A stretch of DNA of 64,000 nt from Promethearchaeota archaeon (GCA_019058425.1 JAHPYZ010000001.1:35299-99298); one strand, 5' to 3'. Positions 18,336 through 27,882 are shown, numbered from the stretch's first letter. Numbers and translations: made by a program. The notes: generated from the sequence alone by a model not told the origin.

Positions 18336-20045
18336 ATGGAAGTACAGACTTTTTATATGCAAGTCATTAAAGAAATTCTTTTATCAAGTCCAGAAACAAT
18401 AGATTTACTTATTGGTTTAAGTGTAATTAATACTGAAATAGAAACTAATATTGATAAAAAAAGTATTAAAGCTTCTATTCAACTGTCTAATATTGAGAAT
18501 AAATTTAAAGAATTATTAGAAACTGGAATAATAAAACAAAAAGATGAGAAAGTACAAGTATTGGATTTCTCGTATCCCTTAATTAAAGAAGTTCTAGAAA
18601 ACTTTGCTGAGAATAAGCATCATGAAAATGCTCTAAAATATTACGAAAAAAAGTTTAAAGGTGATCTTTACGATCAGATTGAAATACTTTATCATAAAGC
18701 AAAATTAAAACCCTCTGCGGAACTTGTTGATGAATTCCTAACAATTGCAAACAATATAGAGCAATTTAATGAGAGTCATAAAAGATTGATTGATATTGCA
18801 GAGCAATTATTCATACTTGAAGATAAATATAAAGCTCCAATTTTAATTGTACTTGGAACTTTGTTAGCTGTTTTAGGTAGTTCTGAAACAGCAGAAAAAA
18901 TCTTTCTTAATGCTTTAGAAATTTATAAAAATTTAGCGAAAAAGTATTACAAAATATATCTACCATATATTGCTGCAACTCAGAAAAACCTGGGAACCCT
19001 ATATATAGATTCAAAACGATTTGATGAGGCTGAAAAAATATATAGTGATGCCTTAAATTCATACCAGGAGTTAGAAAGACAGTATTATGATGCACACTCG
19101 CCTGACTTTCACTCAAAAGAGTATAGTGGAATAGAAGAGTCATATGGTGATGATTTAAAGGGATATAATGAGTTATTAAAGCGGTATTATGATATATATT
19201 TACCAGAAAAACCCCCTATTACGAGTGAATATGGAAAAGTAGGTATTGATTTAGACTTATTGGAAGATATTCAAGATGGTACCATTGATTCCATGGAAAA
19301 TTACAAAAAATTGGCTAAGATGTCTTATGATATGTATTTACTCGATATTGCGAAAACTCTGAGTAATCTTGGACTTACCTATACTGAATTAATGAGATTT
19401 GAAGAAGCAGAACAAATGCACCTTGAAGCATTAAAAATTAAAAAAAATGTTGCGGAACATTATCCTGATCAAGTCTTACCAGAACTAGCTCTTACTCTAT
19501 TAGATATTGGTGATCTTTACGCTAGTTTAAATAGATTTGATGAAGCAGTACCATTTTTTAAGGAAGCATTAGAAGTTTCTAGACCTTTAGCATTAGAAAA
19601 TCCAGATGTATACATGTATAATATTGCTATTATACAGAATTCCCTTGGTACTTTATATACTAGATTGCAGCAATTTGAAGATGCTGAAAAAATATACCTC
19701 GAGGCTCTAAAAATTTTTAAAAATTATGCAAAAGTTGATCCTAAACGCTATAAATATAATGTTGCTGAAGTTCAGAATAATCTTGGCTATGTTCTCTTAA
19801 ACAAAAAAGATTTTGATAAAGCGGAGTATTATCTAAATAAATCTTTGAAAAAGAATCCAACGGATAGTGAAACCTTGTATAATTTCGCTTGTCTTGAAGC
19901 TCTTAGGGATAATAAATTAGTAGCCTTGGAGTTCCTTGCAAAAGTTATAATTCTTGATGATAATTATAAAGAAAGAGCATTGAAGGATGAAAAACTTAAT
20001 GGATTAAAGGACTTAATAGAATTTAAAGAATTAATTGGTGTGTGA
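18336..20045 (+). CDS. TPR-repeat protein
   Basis: From about residue 170 the chain is a series of tetratricopeptide repeats with the G-Y-A-x-x-A-x-x-x-x-x-A-L pattern (for example RFDEAEKIYSDALNSY and QFEDAEKIYLEALKIF), ending in a TPR with FACLEALRDNKLVALEFLAK and a DLIEFKELI cap. The repeats are ~45 residues, longer than canonical 34-residue TPRs, as in kinesin-light-chain-like arrays. The first 170 residues are helical. The coding signal continues upstream of this ATG in the same frame through ~48 codons to an in-frame TGA at 18189 just after a GTG at 18177, so the true N-terminus may be longer or mutated. Confidence 0.8.
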   Translation: MEVQTFYMQVIKEILLSSPETIDLLIGLSVINTEIETNIDKKSIKASIQLSNIENKFKELLETGIIKQKDEKVQVLDFSYPLIKEVLENFAENKHHENALKYYEKKFKGDLYDQIEILYHKAKLKPSAELVDEFLTIANNIEQFNESHKRLIDIAEQLFILEDKYKAPILIVLGTLLAVLGSSETAEKIFLNALEIYKNLAKKYYKIYLPYIAATQKNLGTLYIDSKRFDEAEKIYSDALNSYQELERQYYDAHSPDFHSKEYSGIEESYGDDLKGYNELLKRYYDIYLPEKPPITSEYGKVGIDLDLLEDIQDGTIDSMENYKKLAKMSYDMYLLDIAKTLSNLGLTYTELMRFEEAEQMHLEALKIKKNVAEHYPDQVLPELALTLLDIGDLYASLNRFDEAVPFFKEALEVSRPLALENPDVYMYNIAIIQNSLGTLYTRLQQFEDAEKIYLEALKIFKNYAKVDPKRYKYNVAEVQNNLGYVLLNKKDFDKAEYYLNKSLKKNPTDSETLYNFACLEALRDNKLVALEFLAKVIILDDNYKERALKDEKLNGLKDLIEFKELIGV

Positions 20046-20088
20046 AATACCAAAAATATCATTAAAAAAAATCTCTAAACTTAATTTA

Positions 20089-20193
20089 ATGTCAGTTTTA
20101 CAATTAGATGTCAAACCAGAGCAGAGGAATTTAGTTGCTACTAATGCTAAATCAATAGCTGAGGCTCATTTCAATAAAGATGCATGGTTATAG
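20089..20193 (+). pseudogene. N-terminal remnant of a spermidine/spermine-type GNAT acetyltransferase
   Basis: ATG at 20089 opens a 34-codon frame whose product (containing LQLDVKPEQRNLVATNAKSI and AEAHFNKDAW) resembles the start of the PaiA/BltD-like polyamine acetyltransferases, which have L-x-V-x-P-x-Q-x-x-F-V-A-x-N-x-x-S-x-A-x-A. The frame stops at TAG 20191, where the acetyl-CoA-binding core should begin, and I see no continuation in another frame. Probably a gene remnant; a coincidental microprotein is the alternative. Confidence 0.5.
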
Positions 20194-20367
20194 ATTACAA
20201 TGCGATATTTAAATCTATTGTAGAGAGTAAATATTTGATATAAGTTCAACCTAAATAGAAAAGTGGTAATCAATAAACAGAGCCTCAAATTAAGCAATTA
20301 TTACTGACACAAATGTATAAAAACTAAATTATCATAAATATACTTACAACAAATTTGAGGTGATGAT

Positions 20368-20802
20368 ATGCCAAGAGTTGAAATTGAAGATGATTTGAAA
20401 GCATCTGCAAAAACAATTTATGATATCTTAATCGATGGTGACACATATGAAGTCAAATGGAACTTAACGGTAAATGAGTTAAAATCAATTGGGCCAAAAA
20501 AATGGGCAGTAAAAAGTACCATAGGAGATCTCACATCTACACGTGTAGAAGAGGTTGAAAATGAAAAGATTTCACTCGATATAGAAGGATCTATCTTTAC
20601 TAAAATGGGATATATTTTAAAACCAAAAGGTGATTTCTGCCACGCTCTACTTTGGGGGGAGCATGAAGATGAAAAGAACACCAAAATTCTGACATCCGCA
20701 GGAAGTATGCTTCTAGATAGTTTAAAGAGATTTGCTGAATTTATGGAAGAAGGAGGAGATCCAGAAGATTTTGATAAAAAAGTGCTAACAGTATCTCCCT
20801 AA
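20368..20802 (+). CDS. SRPBCC (START-like) domain protein
   Basis: 144 residues with the SRPBCC layout: N-terminal strand (RVEIEDDLKASAKTIYDILID), a beta-sheet core, and a long C-terminal helix (GSMLLDSLKRFAEFMEEG). The family uses a hydrophobic cavity to bind lipids, polyketides or coenzyme Q-like molecules. A GAGGTGAT ribosome site lies five to eight bases upstream of the ATG. Ligand unknown. Confidence 0.6.
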   Translation: MPRVEIEDDLKASAKTIYDILIDGDTYEVKWNLTVNELKSIGPKKWAVKSTIGDLTSTRVEEVENEKISLDIEGSIFTKMGYILKPKGDFCHALLWGEHEDEKNTKILTSAGSMLLDSLKRFAEFMEEGGDPEDFDKKVLTVSP

Positions 20803-20867
20803 TTCTATTTTTTTTTCTTATTTGGAAGATCTCGATATAAAGTATAAAATATAAAGGATTAGAAGAC

Positions 20868-21761
20868 TTAATTGGTGGATGAAATATCTATTTCAGATGA
20901 TACTATTTTTACATTATTCATGGTTTGATTAACATCATAGAATAGTTTAATATCTTCGCTTGATAGCTTAATTTCACTAGCTTTAGCATTCGTTTCCATA
21001 TGCTCAATTTTAAATGCTTTCGGAATGGTAATCACATTCTCATGATTAATTAACCAAGCAATAGCAATTTGTTGAATAGTCGAGTTATGTGATTTGGCTA
21101 CGCGATCTAATTTTTCTCTTAACTCTCCTTCTAATTTATGAAAACCACTATGTCCTAAGGGACTATAAGCCGTCATAATGATTCCCTCATTTTGATAAAA
21201 AGGTAACGATTTTTTTATATGTTTTTGTCTTATAACGCTAGCATTTAATTGATTGTTAACAAGCTCAGTATTTTTTAGATAAGTCTGAGCTTCTTTAAAT
21301 TGTTCTACAGAAAAATTACTTACCCCTATATATCTCACTTTTCCTTCATTGACAAGATCCTCTAAAACTCTCATTTGTTTCTTAATTGATATTAAAGGAG
21401 ATGGCCAATGTATAAGGTAAAGATCTATTTGTTTAATTCCTAATCTTTTAAGGCTATTATAAGCCGCTTTTTTCATAGTATTGTATCGAGTATGCATTGG
21501 AAACAATTTGGTTGTTATAAATAAATCATCTCTATTATATTCAGAGATAACCTGTCCAACTATGTTCTCTGAAGTTCCTCTACCATACATTTCAGCAGTG
21601 TCAATATGAGTAATTCCAAGTTCAATGCCTTTCCTTATTGATTCTTTCCATTTTTCATAATATTCTTTCTTTCTAAAACTTTTAATACCCCACGTACCTT
21701 GACCTAGGATAGGAATATTCTCATCTGTTTTACCTAATTTAATTTTTTTCAAATTTATCAC
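20868..21761 (-). CDS. Aldo/keto reductase
   Basis: TIM-barrel NAD(P)H oxidoreductase. The catalytic tetrad is visible: Asp and Tyr in THIDTAEMYGRG, Lys in LFITTKLF, and His in LYLIHWPSP. The cofactor segment AYSPLGHSG and the later ITIPKAFK are also typical. Substrate cannot be inferred. Monocistronic; the GTG at 21761 gives a standard N-terminus. Confidence 0.9.
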   Translation of the reverse strand: MINLKKIKLGKTDENIPILGQGTWGIKSFRKKEYYEKWKESIRKGIELGITHIDTAEMYGRGTSENIVGQVISEYNRDDLFITTKLFPMHTRYNTMKKAAYNSLKRLGIKQIDLYLIHWPSPLISIKKQMRVLEDLVNEGKVRYIGVSNFSVEQFKEAQTYLKNTELVNNQLNASVIRQKHIKKSLPFYQNEGIIMTAYSPLGHSGFHKLEGELREKLDRVAKSHNSTIQQIAIAWLINHENVITIPKAFKIEHMETNAKASEIKLSSEDIKLFYDVNQTMNNVKIVSSEIDISSTN

Positions 21762-21946
21762 ACTTTCTTTATTAGAAATAATAAATAATAAAGAGATTTA
21801 ATCTTGTTTGTTAAAAATTATTATAGGTCTGAAGTTTAAAATTCAAAAATGATTGCTTTTTTGGTAAGATTTTTATAAAATATAAAGCAATTTATTTCTG
21901 AATATAATTTTTTAATTTTCAAAAAAAACAAGGAAAAATTAGGAGA

Positions 21947-23929
21947 TTACTTTAATTCCAATTTATTCTGACAATAAGGACAGTGAAGTGGCAATTGTTC
22001 ATCGCAGGTCTCCAATTCCTCACTGCTTAGAATATTTTTCCAACAAATTAATTTGTCTCCTTTCTGAACCATATCTCGACCATGATGTTGAGGAATAATA
22101 TCTTTAGTTTCACAATTTGTACATATAATAACTTTGGCTTCACTTTCTAAATCTTCATTTGAAATTTCTTTATAAAAGAACTTATATCTGAAAATTGTTA
22201 AACTATTGAGTAAAACTAATAAAGAAATACCCATATCTCCAATCCCTACCGCGAGCCATAGTGTCATAAATCCAATAACAGTTAAAATTGCAAATGAAAC
22301 CTTCACGAGAACAGAAGTCCAAATATTTTGTTTTATTTTTTTATTCGTTTTCTTCGCAATGTCAATATAGGTTAGTATTTTTTTCAAATCATCTCCAAGA
22401 ATAATAATATCTGCAGTTTCTAGCGTAATATCCGTAGCAGAGCCTCCTATTGCTATGCCTAAATCTGAAAGCGCTAAAGCAGGAGCATCATTTATGCCAT
22501 CACCTACCATTGCTACCCCCTTATATTTTTGTTTTAAATTCTTTATTTCCTGAAGCTTTTGATTAGGTAGTTGCTCACCATACGCTTGATCAATATCTAA
22601 ACAAGCTCCAATTGTATTACATACTCTCTGATTATCACCAGATATTAAGATGGTCTTATAACCTCTCTTTTTTAACCCATTAATTAGAATAGGTGCTGAA
22701 ACTCTTAATACATCTCTAATTGAGATGATTCCTATTAAATGCTTTTGATTTCCTAGCAGAATTGGTATTGTTCCTGAAGTTTCAATATTCTTAATATCAT
22801 TAATTGGAAGATTATAGTTTAAATCTTCAATAAATTTTTGGCTTCCTAAATAAAAAATCTCACCAAGGATTGTTCCTTTTACTCCTTTACCTTTTATTAC
22901 TTCAAAATTATCAACTGCTTGAAATTGTATATCCATATCTTTAGCTTGTTTAACAACAGCTTTTCCAATCGGATGTTCTGAAAGAGCTTCTAAACTGGCA
23001 GCAAGACTAATTATATCTGATTTTTTAGCTCCATTATAAGTATAAATATCAAAAACCCTTAAATTTCCTTCAGTTAGAGTTCCAGTTTTATCAAAGGCAA
23101 AGACTTCGATATCTTGAAGTTTTTCAATAAATTTATTCCCTTTAACTAAAATTCCTTCTCTAGCTTGTTTAGTTAGAGATGCTATATTTGCTAAAGGAGT
23201 AGATAAGGTTAAAGCACATGGACATGAAACTACTAATAGAACTAATCCACGATAGAACCAATCATAAAAGTTGAGTCCAAAAAATGATGGAATAGTCATT
23301 ACCAAAATGGATGATAAAAGAATTGCAGGAGTATAATATTTTGCAAACTTTTCAATAAATTTTTCGTTATCACTTTTATTTTGTTGAGCAATTTTCACGC
23401 TTTCTGCAATCTGAGCTACAATCGTATTTGTACTTTCTCTCATAACTTTAATATCTATAAAACTTTCAGAATTTAGGCTAGCAGCAAAAACTTCTTTACC
23501 TTCTTCTTTAAAGACCGGAACTGATTCTCCTGTAATTGCACTTTCATCAAGATAGGAACTCCCTTTAATAATAATACCATCCAATGGGACTTTCATTCCA
23601 GGCTTTATACCAATGATATCCCCAATTTTTACATCTTTTGAGGGAACATTCACGTATCCGTTTTCAGTTTTCAATAGAGCATCATCAGGAGCGAGTTCAA
23701 GTAGTTCCTTAATAGCATTCCTTGACTTTTCAGTTGTTATTTCTTCTAATTTTTCTGCTATTGCATATAATAATAGTGCTGTTGCACCTTCTTGACCATG
23801 TAATATGAAGAATGATGCGACACCAGCTATCAACATTAACAGATTTGCCGTTATTTTTTTTTCACTCAAATCTTCAATTGCTTCCTTAACAACTCCAGAA
23901 CTTGAAAGAAGAATTGAGCCAATTGCCAA
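21947..23929 (-). CDS. P1B-type heavy-metal ATPase, Zn/Cd class, with C-terminal zinc module
   Basis: Contains ITGES (actuator), SCPCALTLSTP (metal site), DKTGT (phosphorylation), SEHPIG, and GDGINDAPAL. The last membrane pair reads GDMGISLLVLLNSL, with the D-x-G of the Zn/Cd/Pb group. The C-terminal ~60 residues add a Cys/His module (CTNC ... PQHHGRDM ... CW ... HCPYC) that probably binds zinc. 23929 is a TTG and only the first canonical start: 57 further codons upstream (to 24100) stay open and encode a Cys-containing start (ACSSSICDLEEEE) and a membrane helix, after a GGTGAG site, so translation probably begins near 24094 on a non-canonical codon. Confidence 0.9.
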   Translation of the reverse strand: MAIGSILLSSSGVVKEAIEDLSEKKITANLLMLIAGVASFFILHGQEGATALLLYAIAEKLEEITTEKSRNAIKELLELAPDDALLKTENGYVNVPSKDVKIGDIIGIKPGMKVPLDGIIIKGSSYLDESAITGESVPVFKEEGKEVFAASLNSESFIDIKVMRESTNTIVAQIAESVKIAQQNKSDNEKFIEKFAKYYTPAILLSSILVMTIPSFFGLNFYDWFYRGLVLLVVSCPCALTLSTPLANIASLTKQAREGILVKGNKFIEKLQDIEVFAFDKTGTLTEGNLRVFDIYTYNGAKKSDIISLAASLEALSEHPIGKAVVKQAKDMDIQFQAVDNFEVIKGKGVKGTILGEIFYLGSQKFIEDLNYNLPINDIKNIETSGTIPILLGNQKHLIGIISIRDVLRVSAPILINGLKKRGYKTILISGDNQRVCNTIGACLDIDQAYGEQLPNQKLQEIKNLKQKYKGVAMVGDGINDAPALALSDLGIAIGGSATDITLETADIIILGDDLKKILTYIDIAKKTNKKIKQNIWTSVLVKVSFAILTVIGFMTLWLAVGIGDMGISLLVLLNSLTIFRYKFFYKEISNEDLESEAKVIICTNCETKDIIPQHHGRDMVQKGDKLICWKNILSSEELETCDEQLPLHCPYCQNKLELK

Positions 23930-24232
23930 AATATGAGATATTAATTTAAGTTCAAATACTAATTCTAAAATTATAGAAATCCCAAGTAAAAATGCTGCAG
24001 GAATAATGAAATACCAGAATTTTTCTTCGAAAAAAGATTCTACTTCCTCCTCTTCTAAATCACAAATAGATGATGAACATGCAATTGTCGTAATAATTTC
24101 TCACCTATGTAACCATTGGATATACTTCAATTAGAACTTAACATTTATAGACTATAAAAGAATTATACTCTGTATGAAGGCTTTAAATGATTTTTTAAAA
24201 ATAAATTATTAAAAATAAAATTATAAATTTGT

Positions 24233-25639
24233 TCACTGATATCCATGAGTAATTTTAGTACTTCTTATATATCTGCGCTTTTGTAGCAAAAGCTCGATCT
24301 GTTCATCTATGCGTGCTAAATCCATGCATTCTGAAATCTTTACTCCCGACTCTTTTAATTTTTCCCATTTGATTAAATTTCTAGATAATTCTTCCTGTTC
24401 TTTCATTATAAGCTTACTCATTCGGTCTTGGCCATATTTTTCAGCTGAAAATAAAGCTTTCTCCAAAAGTTTTTGACTTTCACTAAATTCGAATGATATA
24501 AGCTTGAGCTTTGCTTGAAATGAATAACTTTCAACAAGTAACCAGAAAGACTGGTGACTAATGGCAATATCCATTAATTGAGTAAGATAAGGTTGAAGAT
24601 CGTCTAGCAATTTTAAATCGTTTGTGTTACTTACTTCTTTTAAGTATGAATCACACAGATGTATCAGAGAAACATAATTAAACTCAGGGAATGTCCCTTC
24701 TTCATCAACAATTTGCTTAAAGATCTCTCTTGCTTTCATTTGGGCAATATGTTTAGGTTCATTTTTCAGTAATTCTGCCTTTATAAGACGAAATGCATCA
24801 TCAAACCACTTGATGTCTACTTCACTTTTGATTTGTTTTACACGATTTAGGCATTGCTCAGCTTTACTAAGATTCTTTATTTCTAGATATAATTTAAAAA
24901 GAGATGTAAGAACTGCAGCTGTTTTAAAACTACTAATTTCATCACATATTGATAAGGCTTGCTTCAAATAATCTAATGCTTGATTAAATTCCTCTTTTTC
25001 AGTGAGAATCATTCCCAAAATATTAAGAGCACCAATGATCTCTTGTTTATTATTTGCTTTCTTCGCTAGTTCTAAAAATTTTTCACCAATTTCAAGAGCC
25101 CTCTTATAATCACCCATATCTTCATAATTAAAGCAAATCATTTTTACAGCTTGTAATCTAAGAACATCACTTTTAATTTCTTTTGCAATTTTTAAAACAT
25201 TATAGACATACTCTATTGAATGGTCAAAATCACCTTTCTTAAAACAAACACGTGCCTTACCTAGAAGTATAACAGCATTTTTCTCTTTAAATTCTTTTAA
25301 AGGCAAATCATTAAGTATTTGTTCAGCTTTAGTAAGAATCTTAAATGCCTCATCATTTTCCTCTCGAATTAGAAACAATCTACTCTTGAAAAGGAGAAAA
25401 TCGATGATTTTAAGGTTATCTTTTATTTGAGATCTTTCCTTATCTGCTAAATCGATATAATTAATAAACTCCTTAAAATGCCCGAGTTCAAAAAGAAGAG
25501 AAAGCTTCTGAAGATAAAGTTCAAATTTCTCTTCAGTCGTATAATTAAGGCTTTTTTCCAGCTCATTAATAATTTGGAGAGCTTCCTTATATCTACTCTC
25601 ATCCTTAAGTTGTTTGACTTTATAGAATTCATTTAACAT
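24233..25639 (-). CDS. TPR-repeat protein
   Basis: Almost the whole 468-residue chain is TPR-like helical pairs (for example KKGDFDHSIEYVYNVLKIAK, MGDYKRALEIGEKFLELAKK, KEEFNQALDYLKQALSI). It ends in a distinct cap, DLARIDEQIELLLQKRRY. No catalytic domain or membrane segment, so it is likely a scaffold. A GGAG lies upstream of the ATG. Directly before the start lies a frame whose last residues resemble this protein's own C-terminal cap. Confidence 0.8.
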   Translation of the reverse strand: MLNEFYKVKQLKDESRYKEALQIINELEKSLNYTTEEKFELYLQKLSLLFELGHFKEFINYIDLADKERSQIKDNLKIIDFLLFKSRLFLIREENDEAFKILTKAEQILNDLPLKEFKEKNAVILLGKARVCFKKGDFDHSIEYVYNVLKIAKEIKSDVLRLQAVKMICFNYEDMGDYKRALEIGEKFLELAKKANNKQEIIGALNILGMILTEKEEFNQALDYLKQALSICDEISSFKTAAVLTSLFKLYLEIKNLSKAEQCLNRVKQIKSEVDIKWFDDAFRLIKAELLKNEPKHIAQMKAREIFKQIVDEEGTFPEFNYVSLIHLCDSYLKEVSNTNDLKLLDDLQPYLTQLMDIAISHQSFWLLVESYSFQAKLKLISFEFSESQKLLEKALFSAEKYGQDRMSKLIMKEQEELSRNLIKWEKLKESGVKISECMDLARIDEQIELLLQKRRYIRSTKITHGYQ

Positions 25640-25642
25640 ATA

Positions 25643-25745
25643 TTATACTCCACTAGTGATTGATTCTAAATATCTGCATTTTTGGAGTAAGATTTCATTC
25701 TGAGTAATTCTACATTTGATAATTCTGTTAGATTCTTCTTTATAA
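25643..25745 (-). pseudogene. Remnant resembling the C-terminus of a TPR paralogue
   Basis: The reverse strand reads a frame ending at TAA 25643-25645 whose final residues (ITQNEILLQKCRYLESITSG) echo the cap of the next gene (ARIDEQIELLLQKRRYIRS). The frame is open upstream to about 25816 but contains no ATG, GTG or TTG, so it is not an intact gene. Best explained as the leftover 3' end of a duplicated TPR gene. The similarity is short and needs an alignment. Confidence 0.4.
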
Positions 25746-25860
25746 TTTGCCTTTAACTTAATATTTTTAGAGATTTTGAACTTCGTGTATTTTTTTCTTA
25801 CTAATTATTATAATTTATTTGATTATAACTTTTAGCGATTAAGGAGACAAAAGAAAAAAT

Positions 25861-26589
25861 CTAAAAATTTTTGATTAATGGTTCTAAATCAATTGCTATT
25901 TCCTTATTGATTCGAGCTTGTTTTATTTTTCTTCTTAATTCAAAAAGAGCAGCAAGAGGTAAAGACATATCAAAATATACAAATGCTTCTCCACTATCTA
26001 ATTCTTCCTCCATTGCAAGTCTGTGTAATTTGAAAACGTATTCTGTTCGTAAATCCATAAGTTTCTGAGCCCGTTTCTTGTCAAAATATAAAAAAATAGG
26101 CTCGTCAATATATGAGAGATATTTATCATAGGTATTTTTAGCTCTCTTAATATCTTCTAACTGCGCTTGAAGCAGATCTAACAATGGATCTAGGTAATCT
26201 AATAACTGTGTAATATTATAACTGAAATTTCGGTAATTATTGATTTCTCTTCTGAAAAATTGTGTGAGTTTCTCAGGATCTTTCGAAAGATCCGATTCAT
26301 CGAGCCTTAATTCTTTTTTTTTAAATTTTGGATTAATTTTATAAACCTTTGGAGGAATTCTTCCTTTTACAGGTTGTTCGCCTATACTAGATATAAGAAG
26401 ACCATCTTTCTCCATTAACTTAAGATGTCTCGCAACAGTCGATTTACTGTGTTCTATAAAATGAGAAATTTGAGTTACATTTAATTCTGTGTGAAGTTCA
26501 AGAATAGCCCAAATGTCAAATCGTAATTTATGCTTAGATACTAATTGATCCCATTCTTCTTCAATTCTACTATTTTTTTTTACATTCAT
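25861..26589 (-). CDS. Winged-helix transcriptional regulator (ArsR-like)
   Basis: Residues 20-95 form a winged helix: FDIWAILELHTELNVTQISHF, recognition helix HSKSTVARHLKLMEKDGLL, then the wing with PVKGRIPPKVYKINP. The remaining ~145 residues are helical (likely dimerisation or sensor). It is divergent from the secreted protein at 26980 across a 390-base region containing an imperfect inverted repeat, so it may control that gene and itself (inference). Confidence 0.8.
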   Translation of the reverse strand: MNVKKNSRIEEEWDQLVSKHKLRFDIWAILELHTELNVTQISHFIEHSKSTVARHLKLMEKDGLLISSIGEQPVKGRIPPKVYKINPKFKKKELRLDESDLSKDPEKLTQFFRREINNYRNFSYNITQLLDYLDPLLDLLQAQLEDIKRAKNTYDKYLSYIDEPIFLYFDKKRAQKLMDLRTEYVFKLHRLAMEEELDSGEAFVYFDMSLPLAALFELRRKIKQARINKEIAIDLEPLIKNF

Positions 26590-26979
26590 CTTATTTAACA
26601 GACCCCTTTCAAAGTTAGGTGTTGTTATTTTATTTAAATCTTATTTATTTTCTTTCTTAATACTTTTTCAAAATTTCAACCAATTAAATTTATTTAAGAT
26701 CATATAGAACGTTATTTATTTTTACTTTTATATAAATTATATTGATTTAATCTATATAAATATGATCGTAACATTTATATATGAAACGTCCCATTTTATA
26801 TATGTTATGGCACGTTCATTCTTCGAAATACAAAAAGTATAAGAAAAAAGTATAGAGAGAGCATATAATCCAAATTCTACGCTCTATTTAAAAATATGAA
26901 ACCTAATGAAGGCAATAGTTTTGACCGTGTTATAAAATCAAAAAAAAAATTTAAAAACAAAATTTAGAGTTGAAGAAAA
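26590..26979. other. 390-base divergent intergenic region
   Basis: AT-rich DNA between the winged-helix regulator and the first secreted-protein gene. It contains several TATA-like stretches and the inverted repeat listed separately. A 23-codon frame at 26896-26967 is Lys/Asn-rich and has no clear support as a gene. Confidence 0.5.
26783..26817. promoter_or_regulatory. Imperfect inverted repeat, possible operator
   Basis: GAAACGTCCCAT and ATGGCACGTTC are imperfect reverse complements separated by a TATA-like TTTATATATGTT. The position in a divergent promoter next to a winged-helix regulator makes an operator plausible. Read by eye only. Confidence 0.35.
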
Positions 26980-27738
26980 ATGAAAAAAACTTCGAAATTG
27001 TTAATATTAGCAGCACTAGGAATCCTCATTTTCAGCTTTACATCTTCTGTTGCAGCACTTGAAGTTACTAAAAGGCTGATAGAGGATTGGTTAGATCCAA
27101 ATTATGCGGCTTTTCCCTGGGGAGAACAAAATTGGGCTTTTCCTGACTTTTACAGCCGAGATAGCTGGTTAGCGTGCAAGATGGGATTCCCCTTTCCTAA
27201 AGCCGGAATTGGTCTTTTTGTAAATGACTTAGTATATGAAAATAGCTTGGTAATAGGAGATACTATAATTGATGGGTATCTAAAGGAGAGAGCTTTAAGT
27301 GATGGAACAGCTTTAATAACTTTGCATTTAGATGTAAAGAATGCTCCTTTAACGGTATATAACTACATGGAGACGATGTCCTACTTTTTTGGTCTTTCAA
27401 GTAAACCTCAAGCCGTATTGGGTGAAGAAATAGATGCATATATTGATTATACTGTACTTATGAAATTCATCATCCCTCACCCTGGAGCAGAGATACCCAA
27501 ATGTACGTCTCTTTTTAGTAATTTCATTTCATTTGATATTCATGGTATTGGTTATGGAACTATAACCGAACATGCAGTTGAACTTGGTTATGCCGAAACC
27601 GCTGGTGCACTAGGAATGGTAATATTTCACCAAAAGTGCCTTTTTAAACCAGATTTTGACGAAGATCATCCTAATTATATGCCAAATCTTAACGGTTTAT
27701 ATCCCATTGAAACTGTGGAAATTCATGAATTGAGCTGA
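26980..27738 (+). CDS. Secreted protein, paralogue A
   Basis: A typical signal peptide opens the protein (basic MKKTSK, then LLILAALGILIFSF, cleavage near SVAA). The mature part (~225 aa) is rich in Trp and Tyr and has no membrane anchor. It shares with the next gene the order W-x-x-PxxxxxxF, GDTIIDGYLKERALSDGTA / GYIREEELDDGQA, a helix before the middle, a strand IIPHPGAEIP / ILPGPGQPIP, and the ending TEHAVELGYA / TEHAGEFGFT. Family unknown; both copies also share a 3' element. Confidence 0.7.
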   Translation: MKKTSKLLILAALGILIFSFTSSVAALEVTKRLIEDWLDPNYAAFPWGEQNWAFPDFYSRDSWLACKMGFPFPKAGIGLFVNDLVYENSLVIGDTIIDGYLKERALSDGTALITLHLDVKNAPLTVYNYMETMSYFFGLSSKPQAVLGEEIDAYIDYTVLMKFIIPHPGAEIPKCTSLFSNFISFDIHGIGYGTITEHAVELGYAETAGALGMVIFHQKCLFKPDFDEDHPNYMPNLNGLYPIETVEIHELS

Positions 27739-27763
27739 AAATAAAATGGCAGGAGAATCAATT

Positions 27764-27882
27764 GAGGGTTGAAATCTCTAAATTCAAATATAGAACAAGG
27801 AGGAAAAAGTTTAAATAAATGACTTCTCGAGTAATACCACCTAAACCAATTTACTTCCATTCTATATATTTTTTTATTTTTT
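27764..27882 (+). repeat. ~120-nt repeat downstream of secreted gene A (copy 1)
   Basis: Shares with the element at 28618 the ordered blocks GGGTTGAAAT, AAATATAGAA, AAGGAGGAA, CTTCTCGA, TAAACCAAT and TCTATATATTTTTTT. The ATATAGAA and TTCTATAT blocks can pair, enclosing a ~65-base loop and followed by a T-run. Most likely a structured 3' end or terminator copied with the gene. Confidence 0.55.

Noticed and set aside
26896..26967. 23-codon frame before the first secreted gene
   Set aside because: Lys/Asn-rich product, as expected from random AT-rich sequence; no other support.
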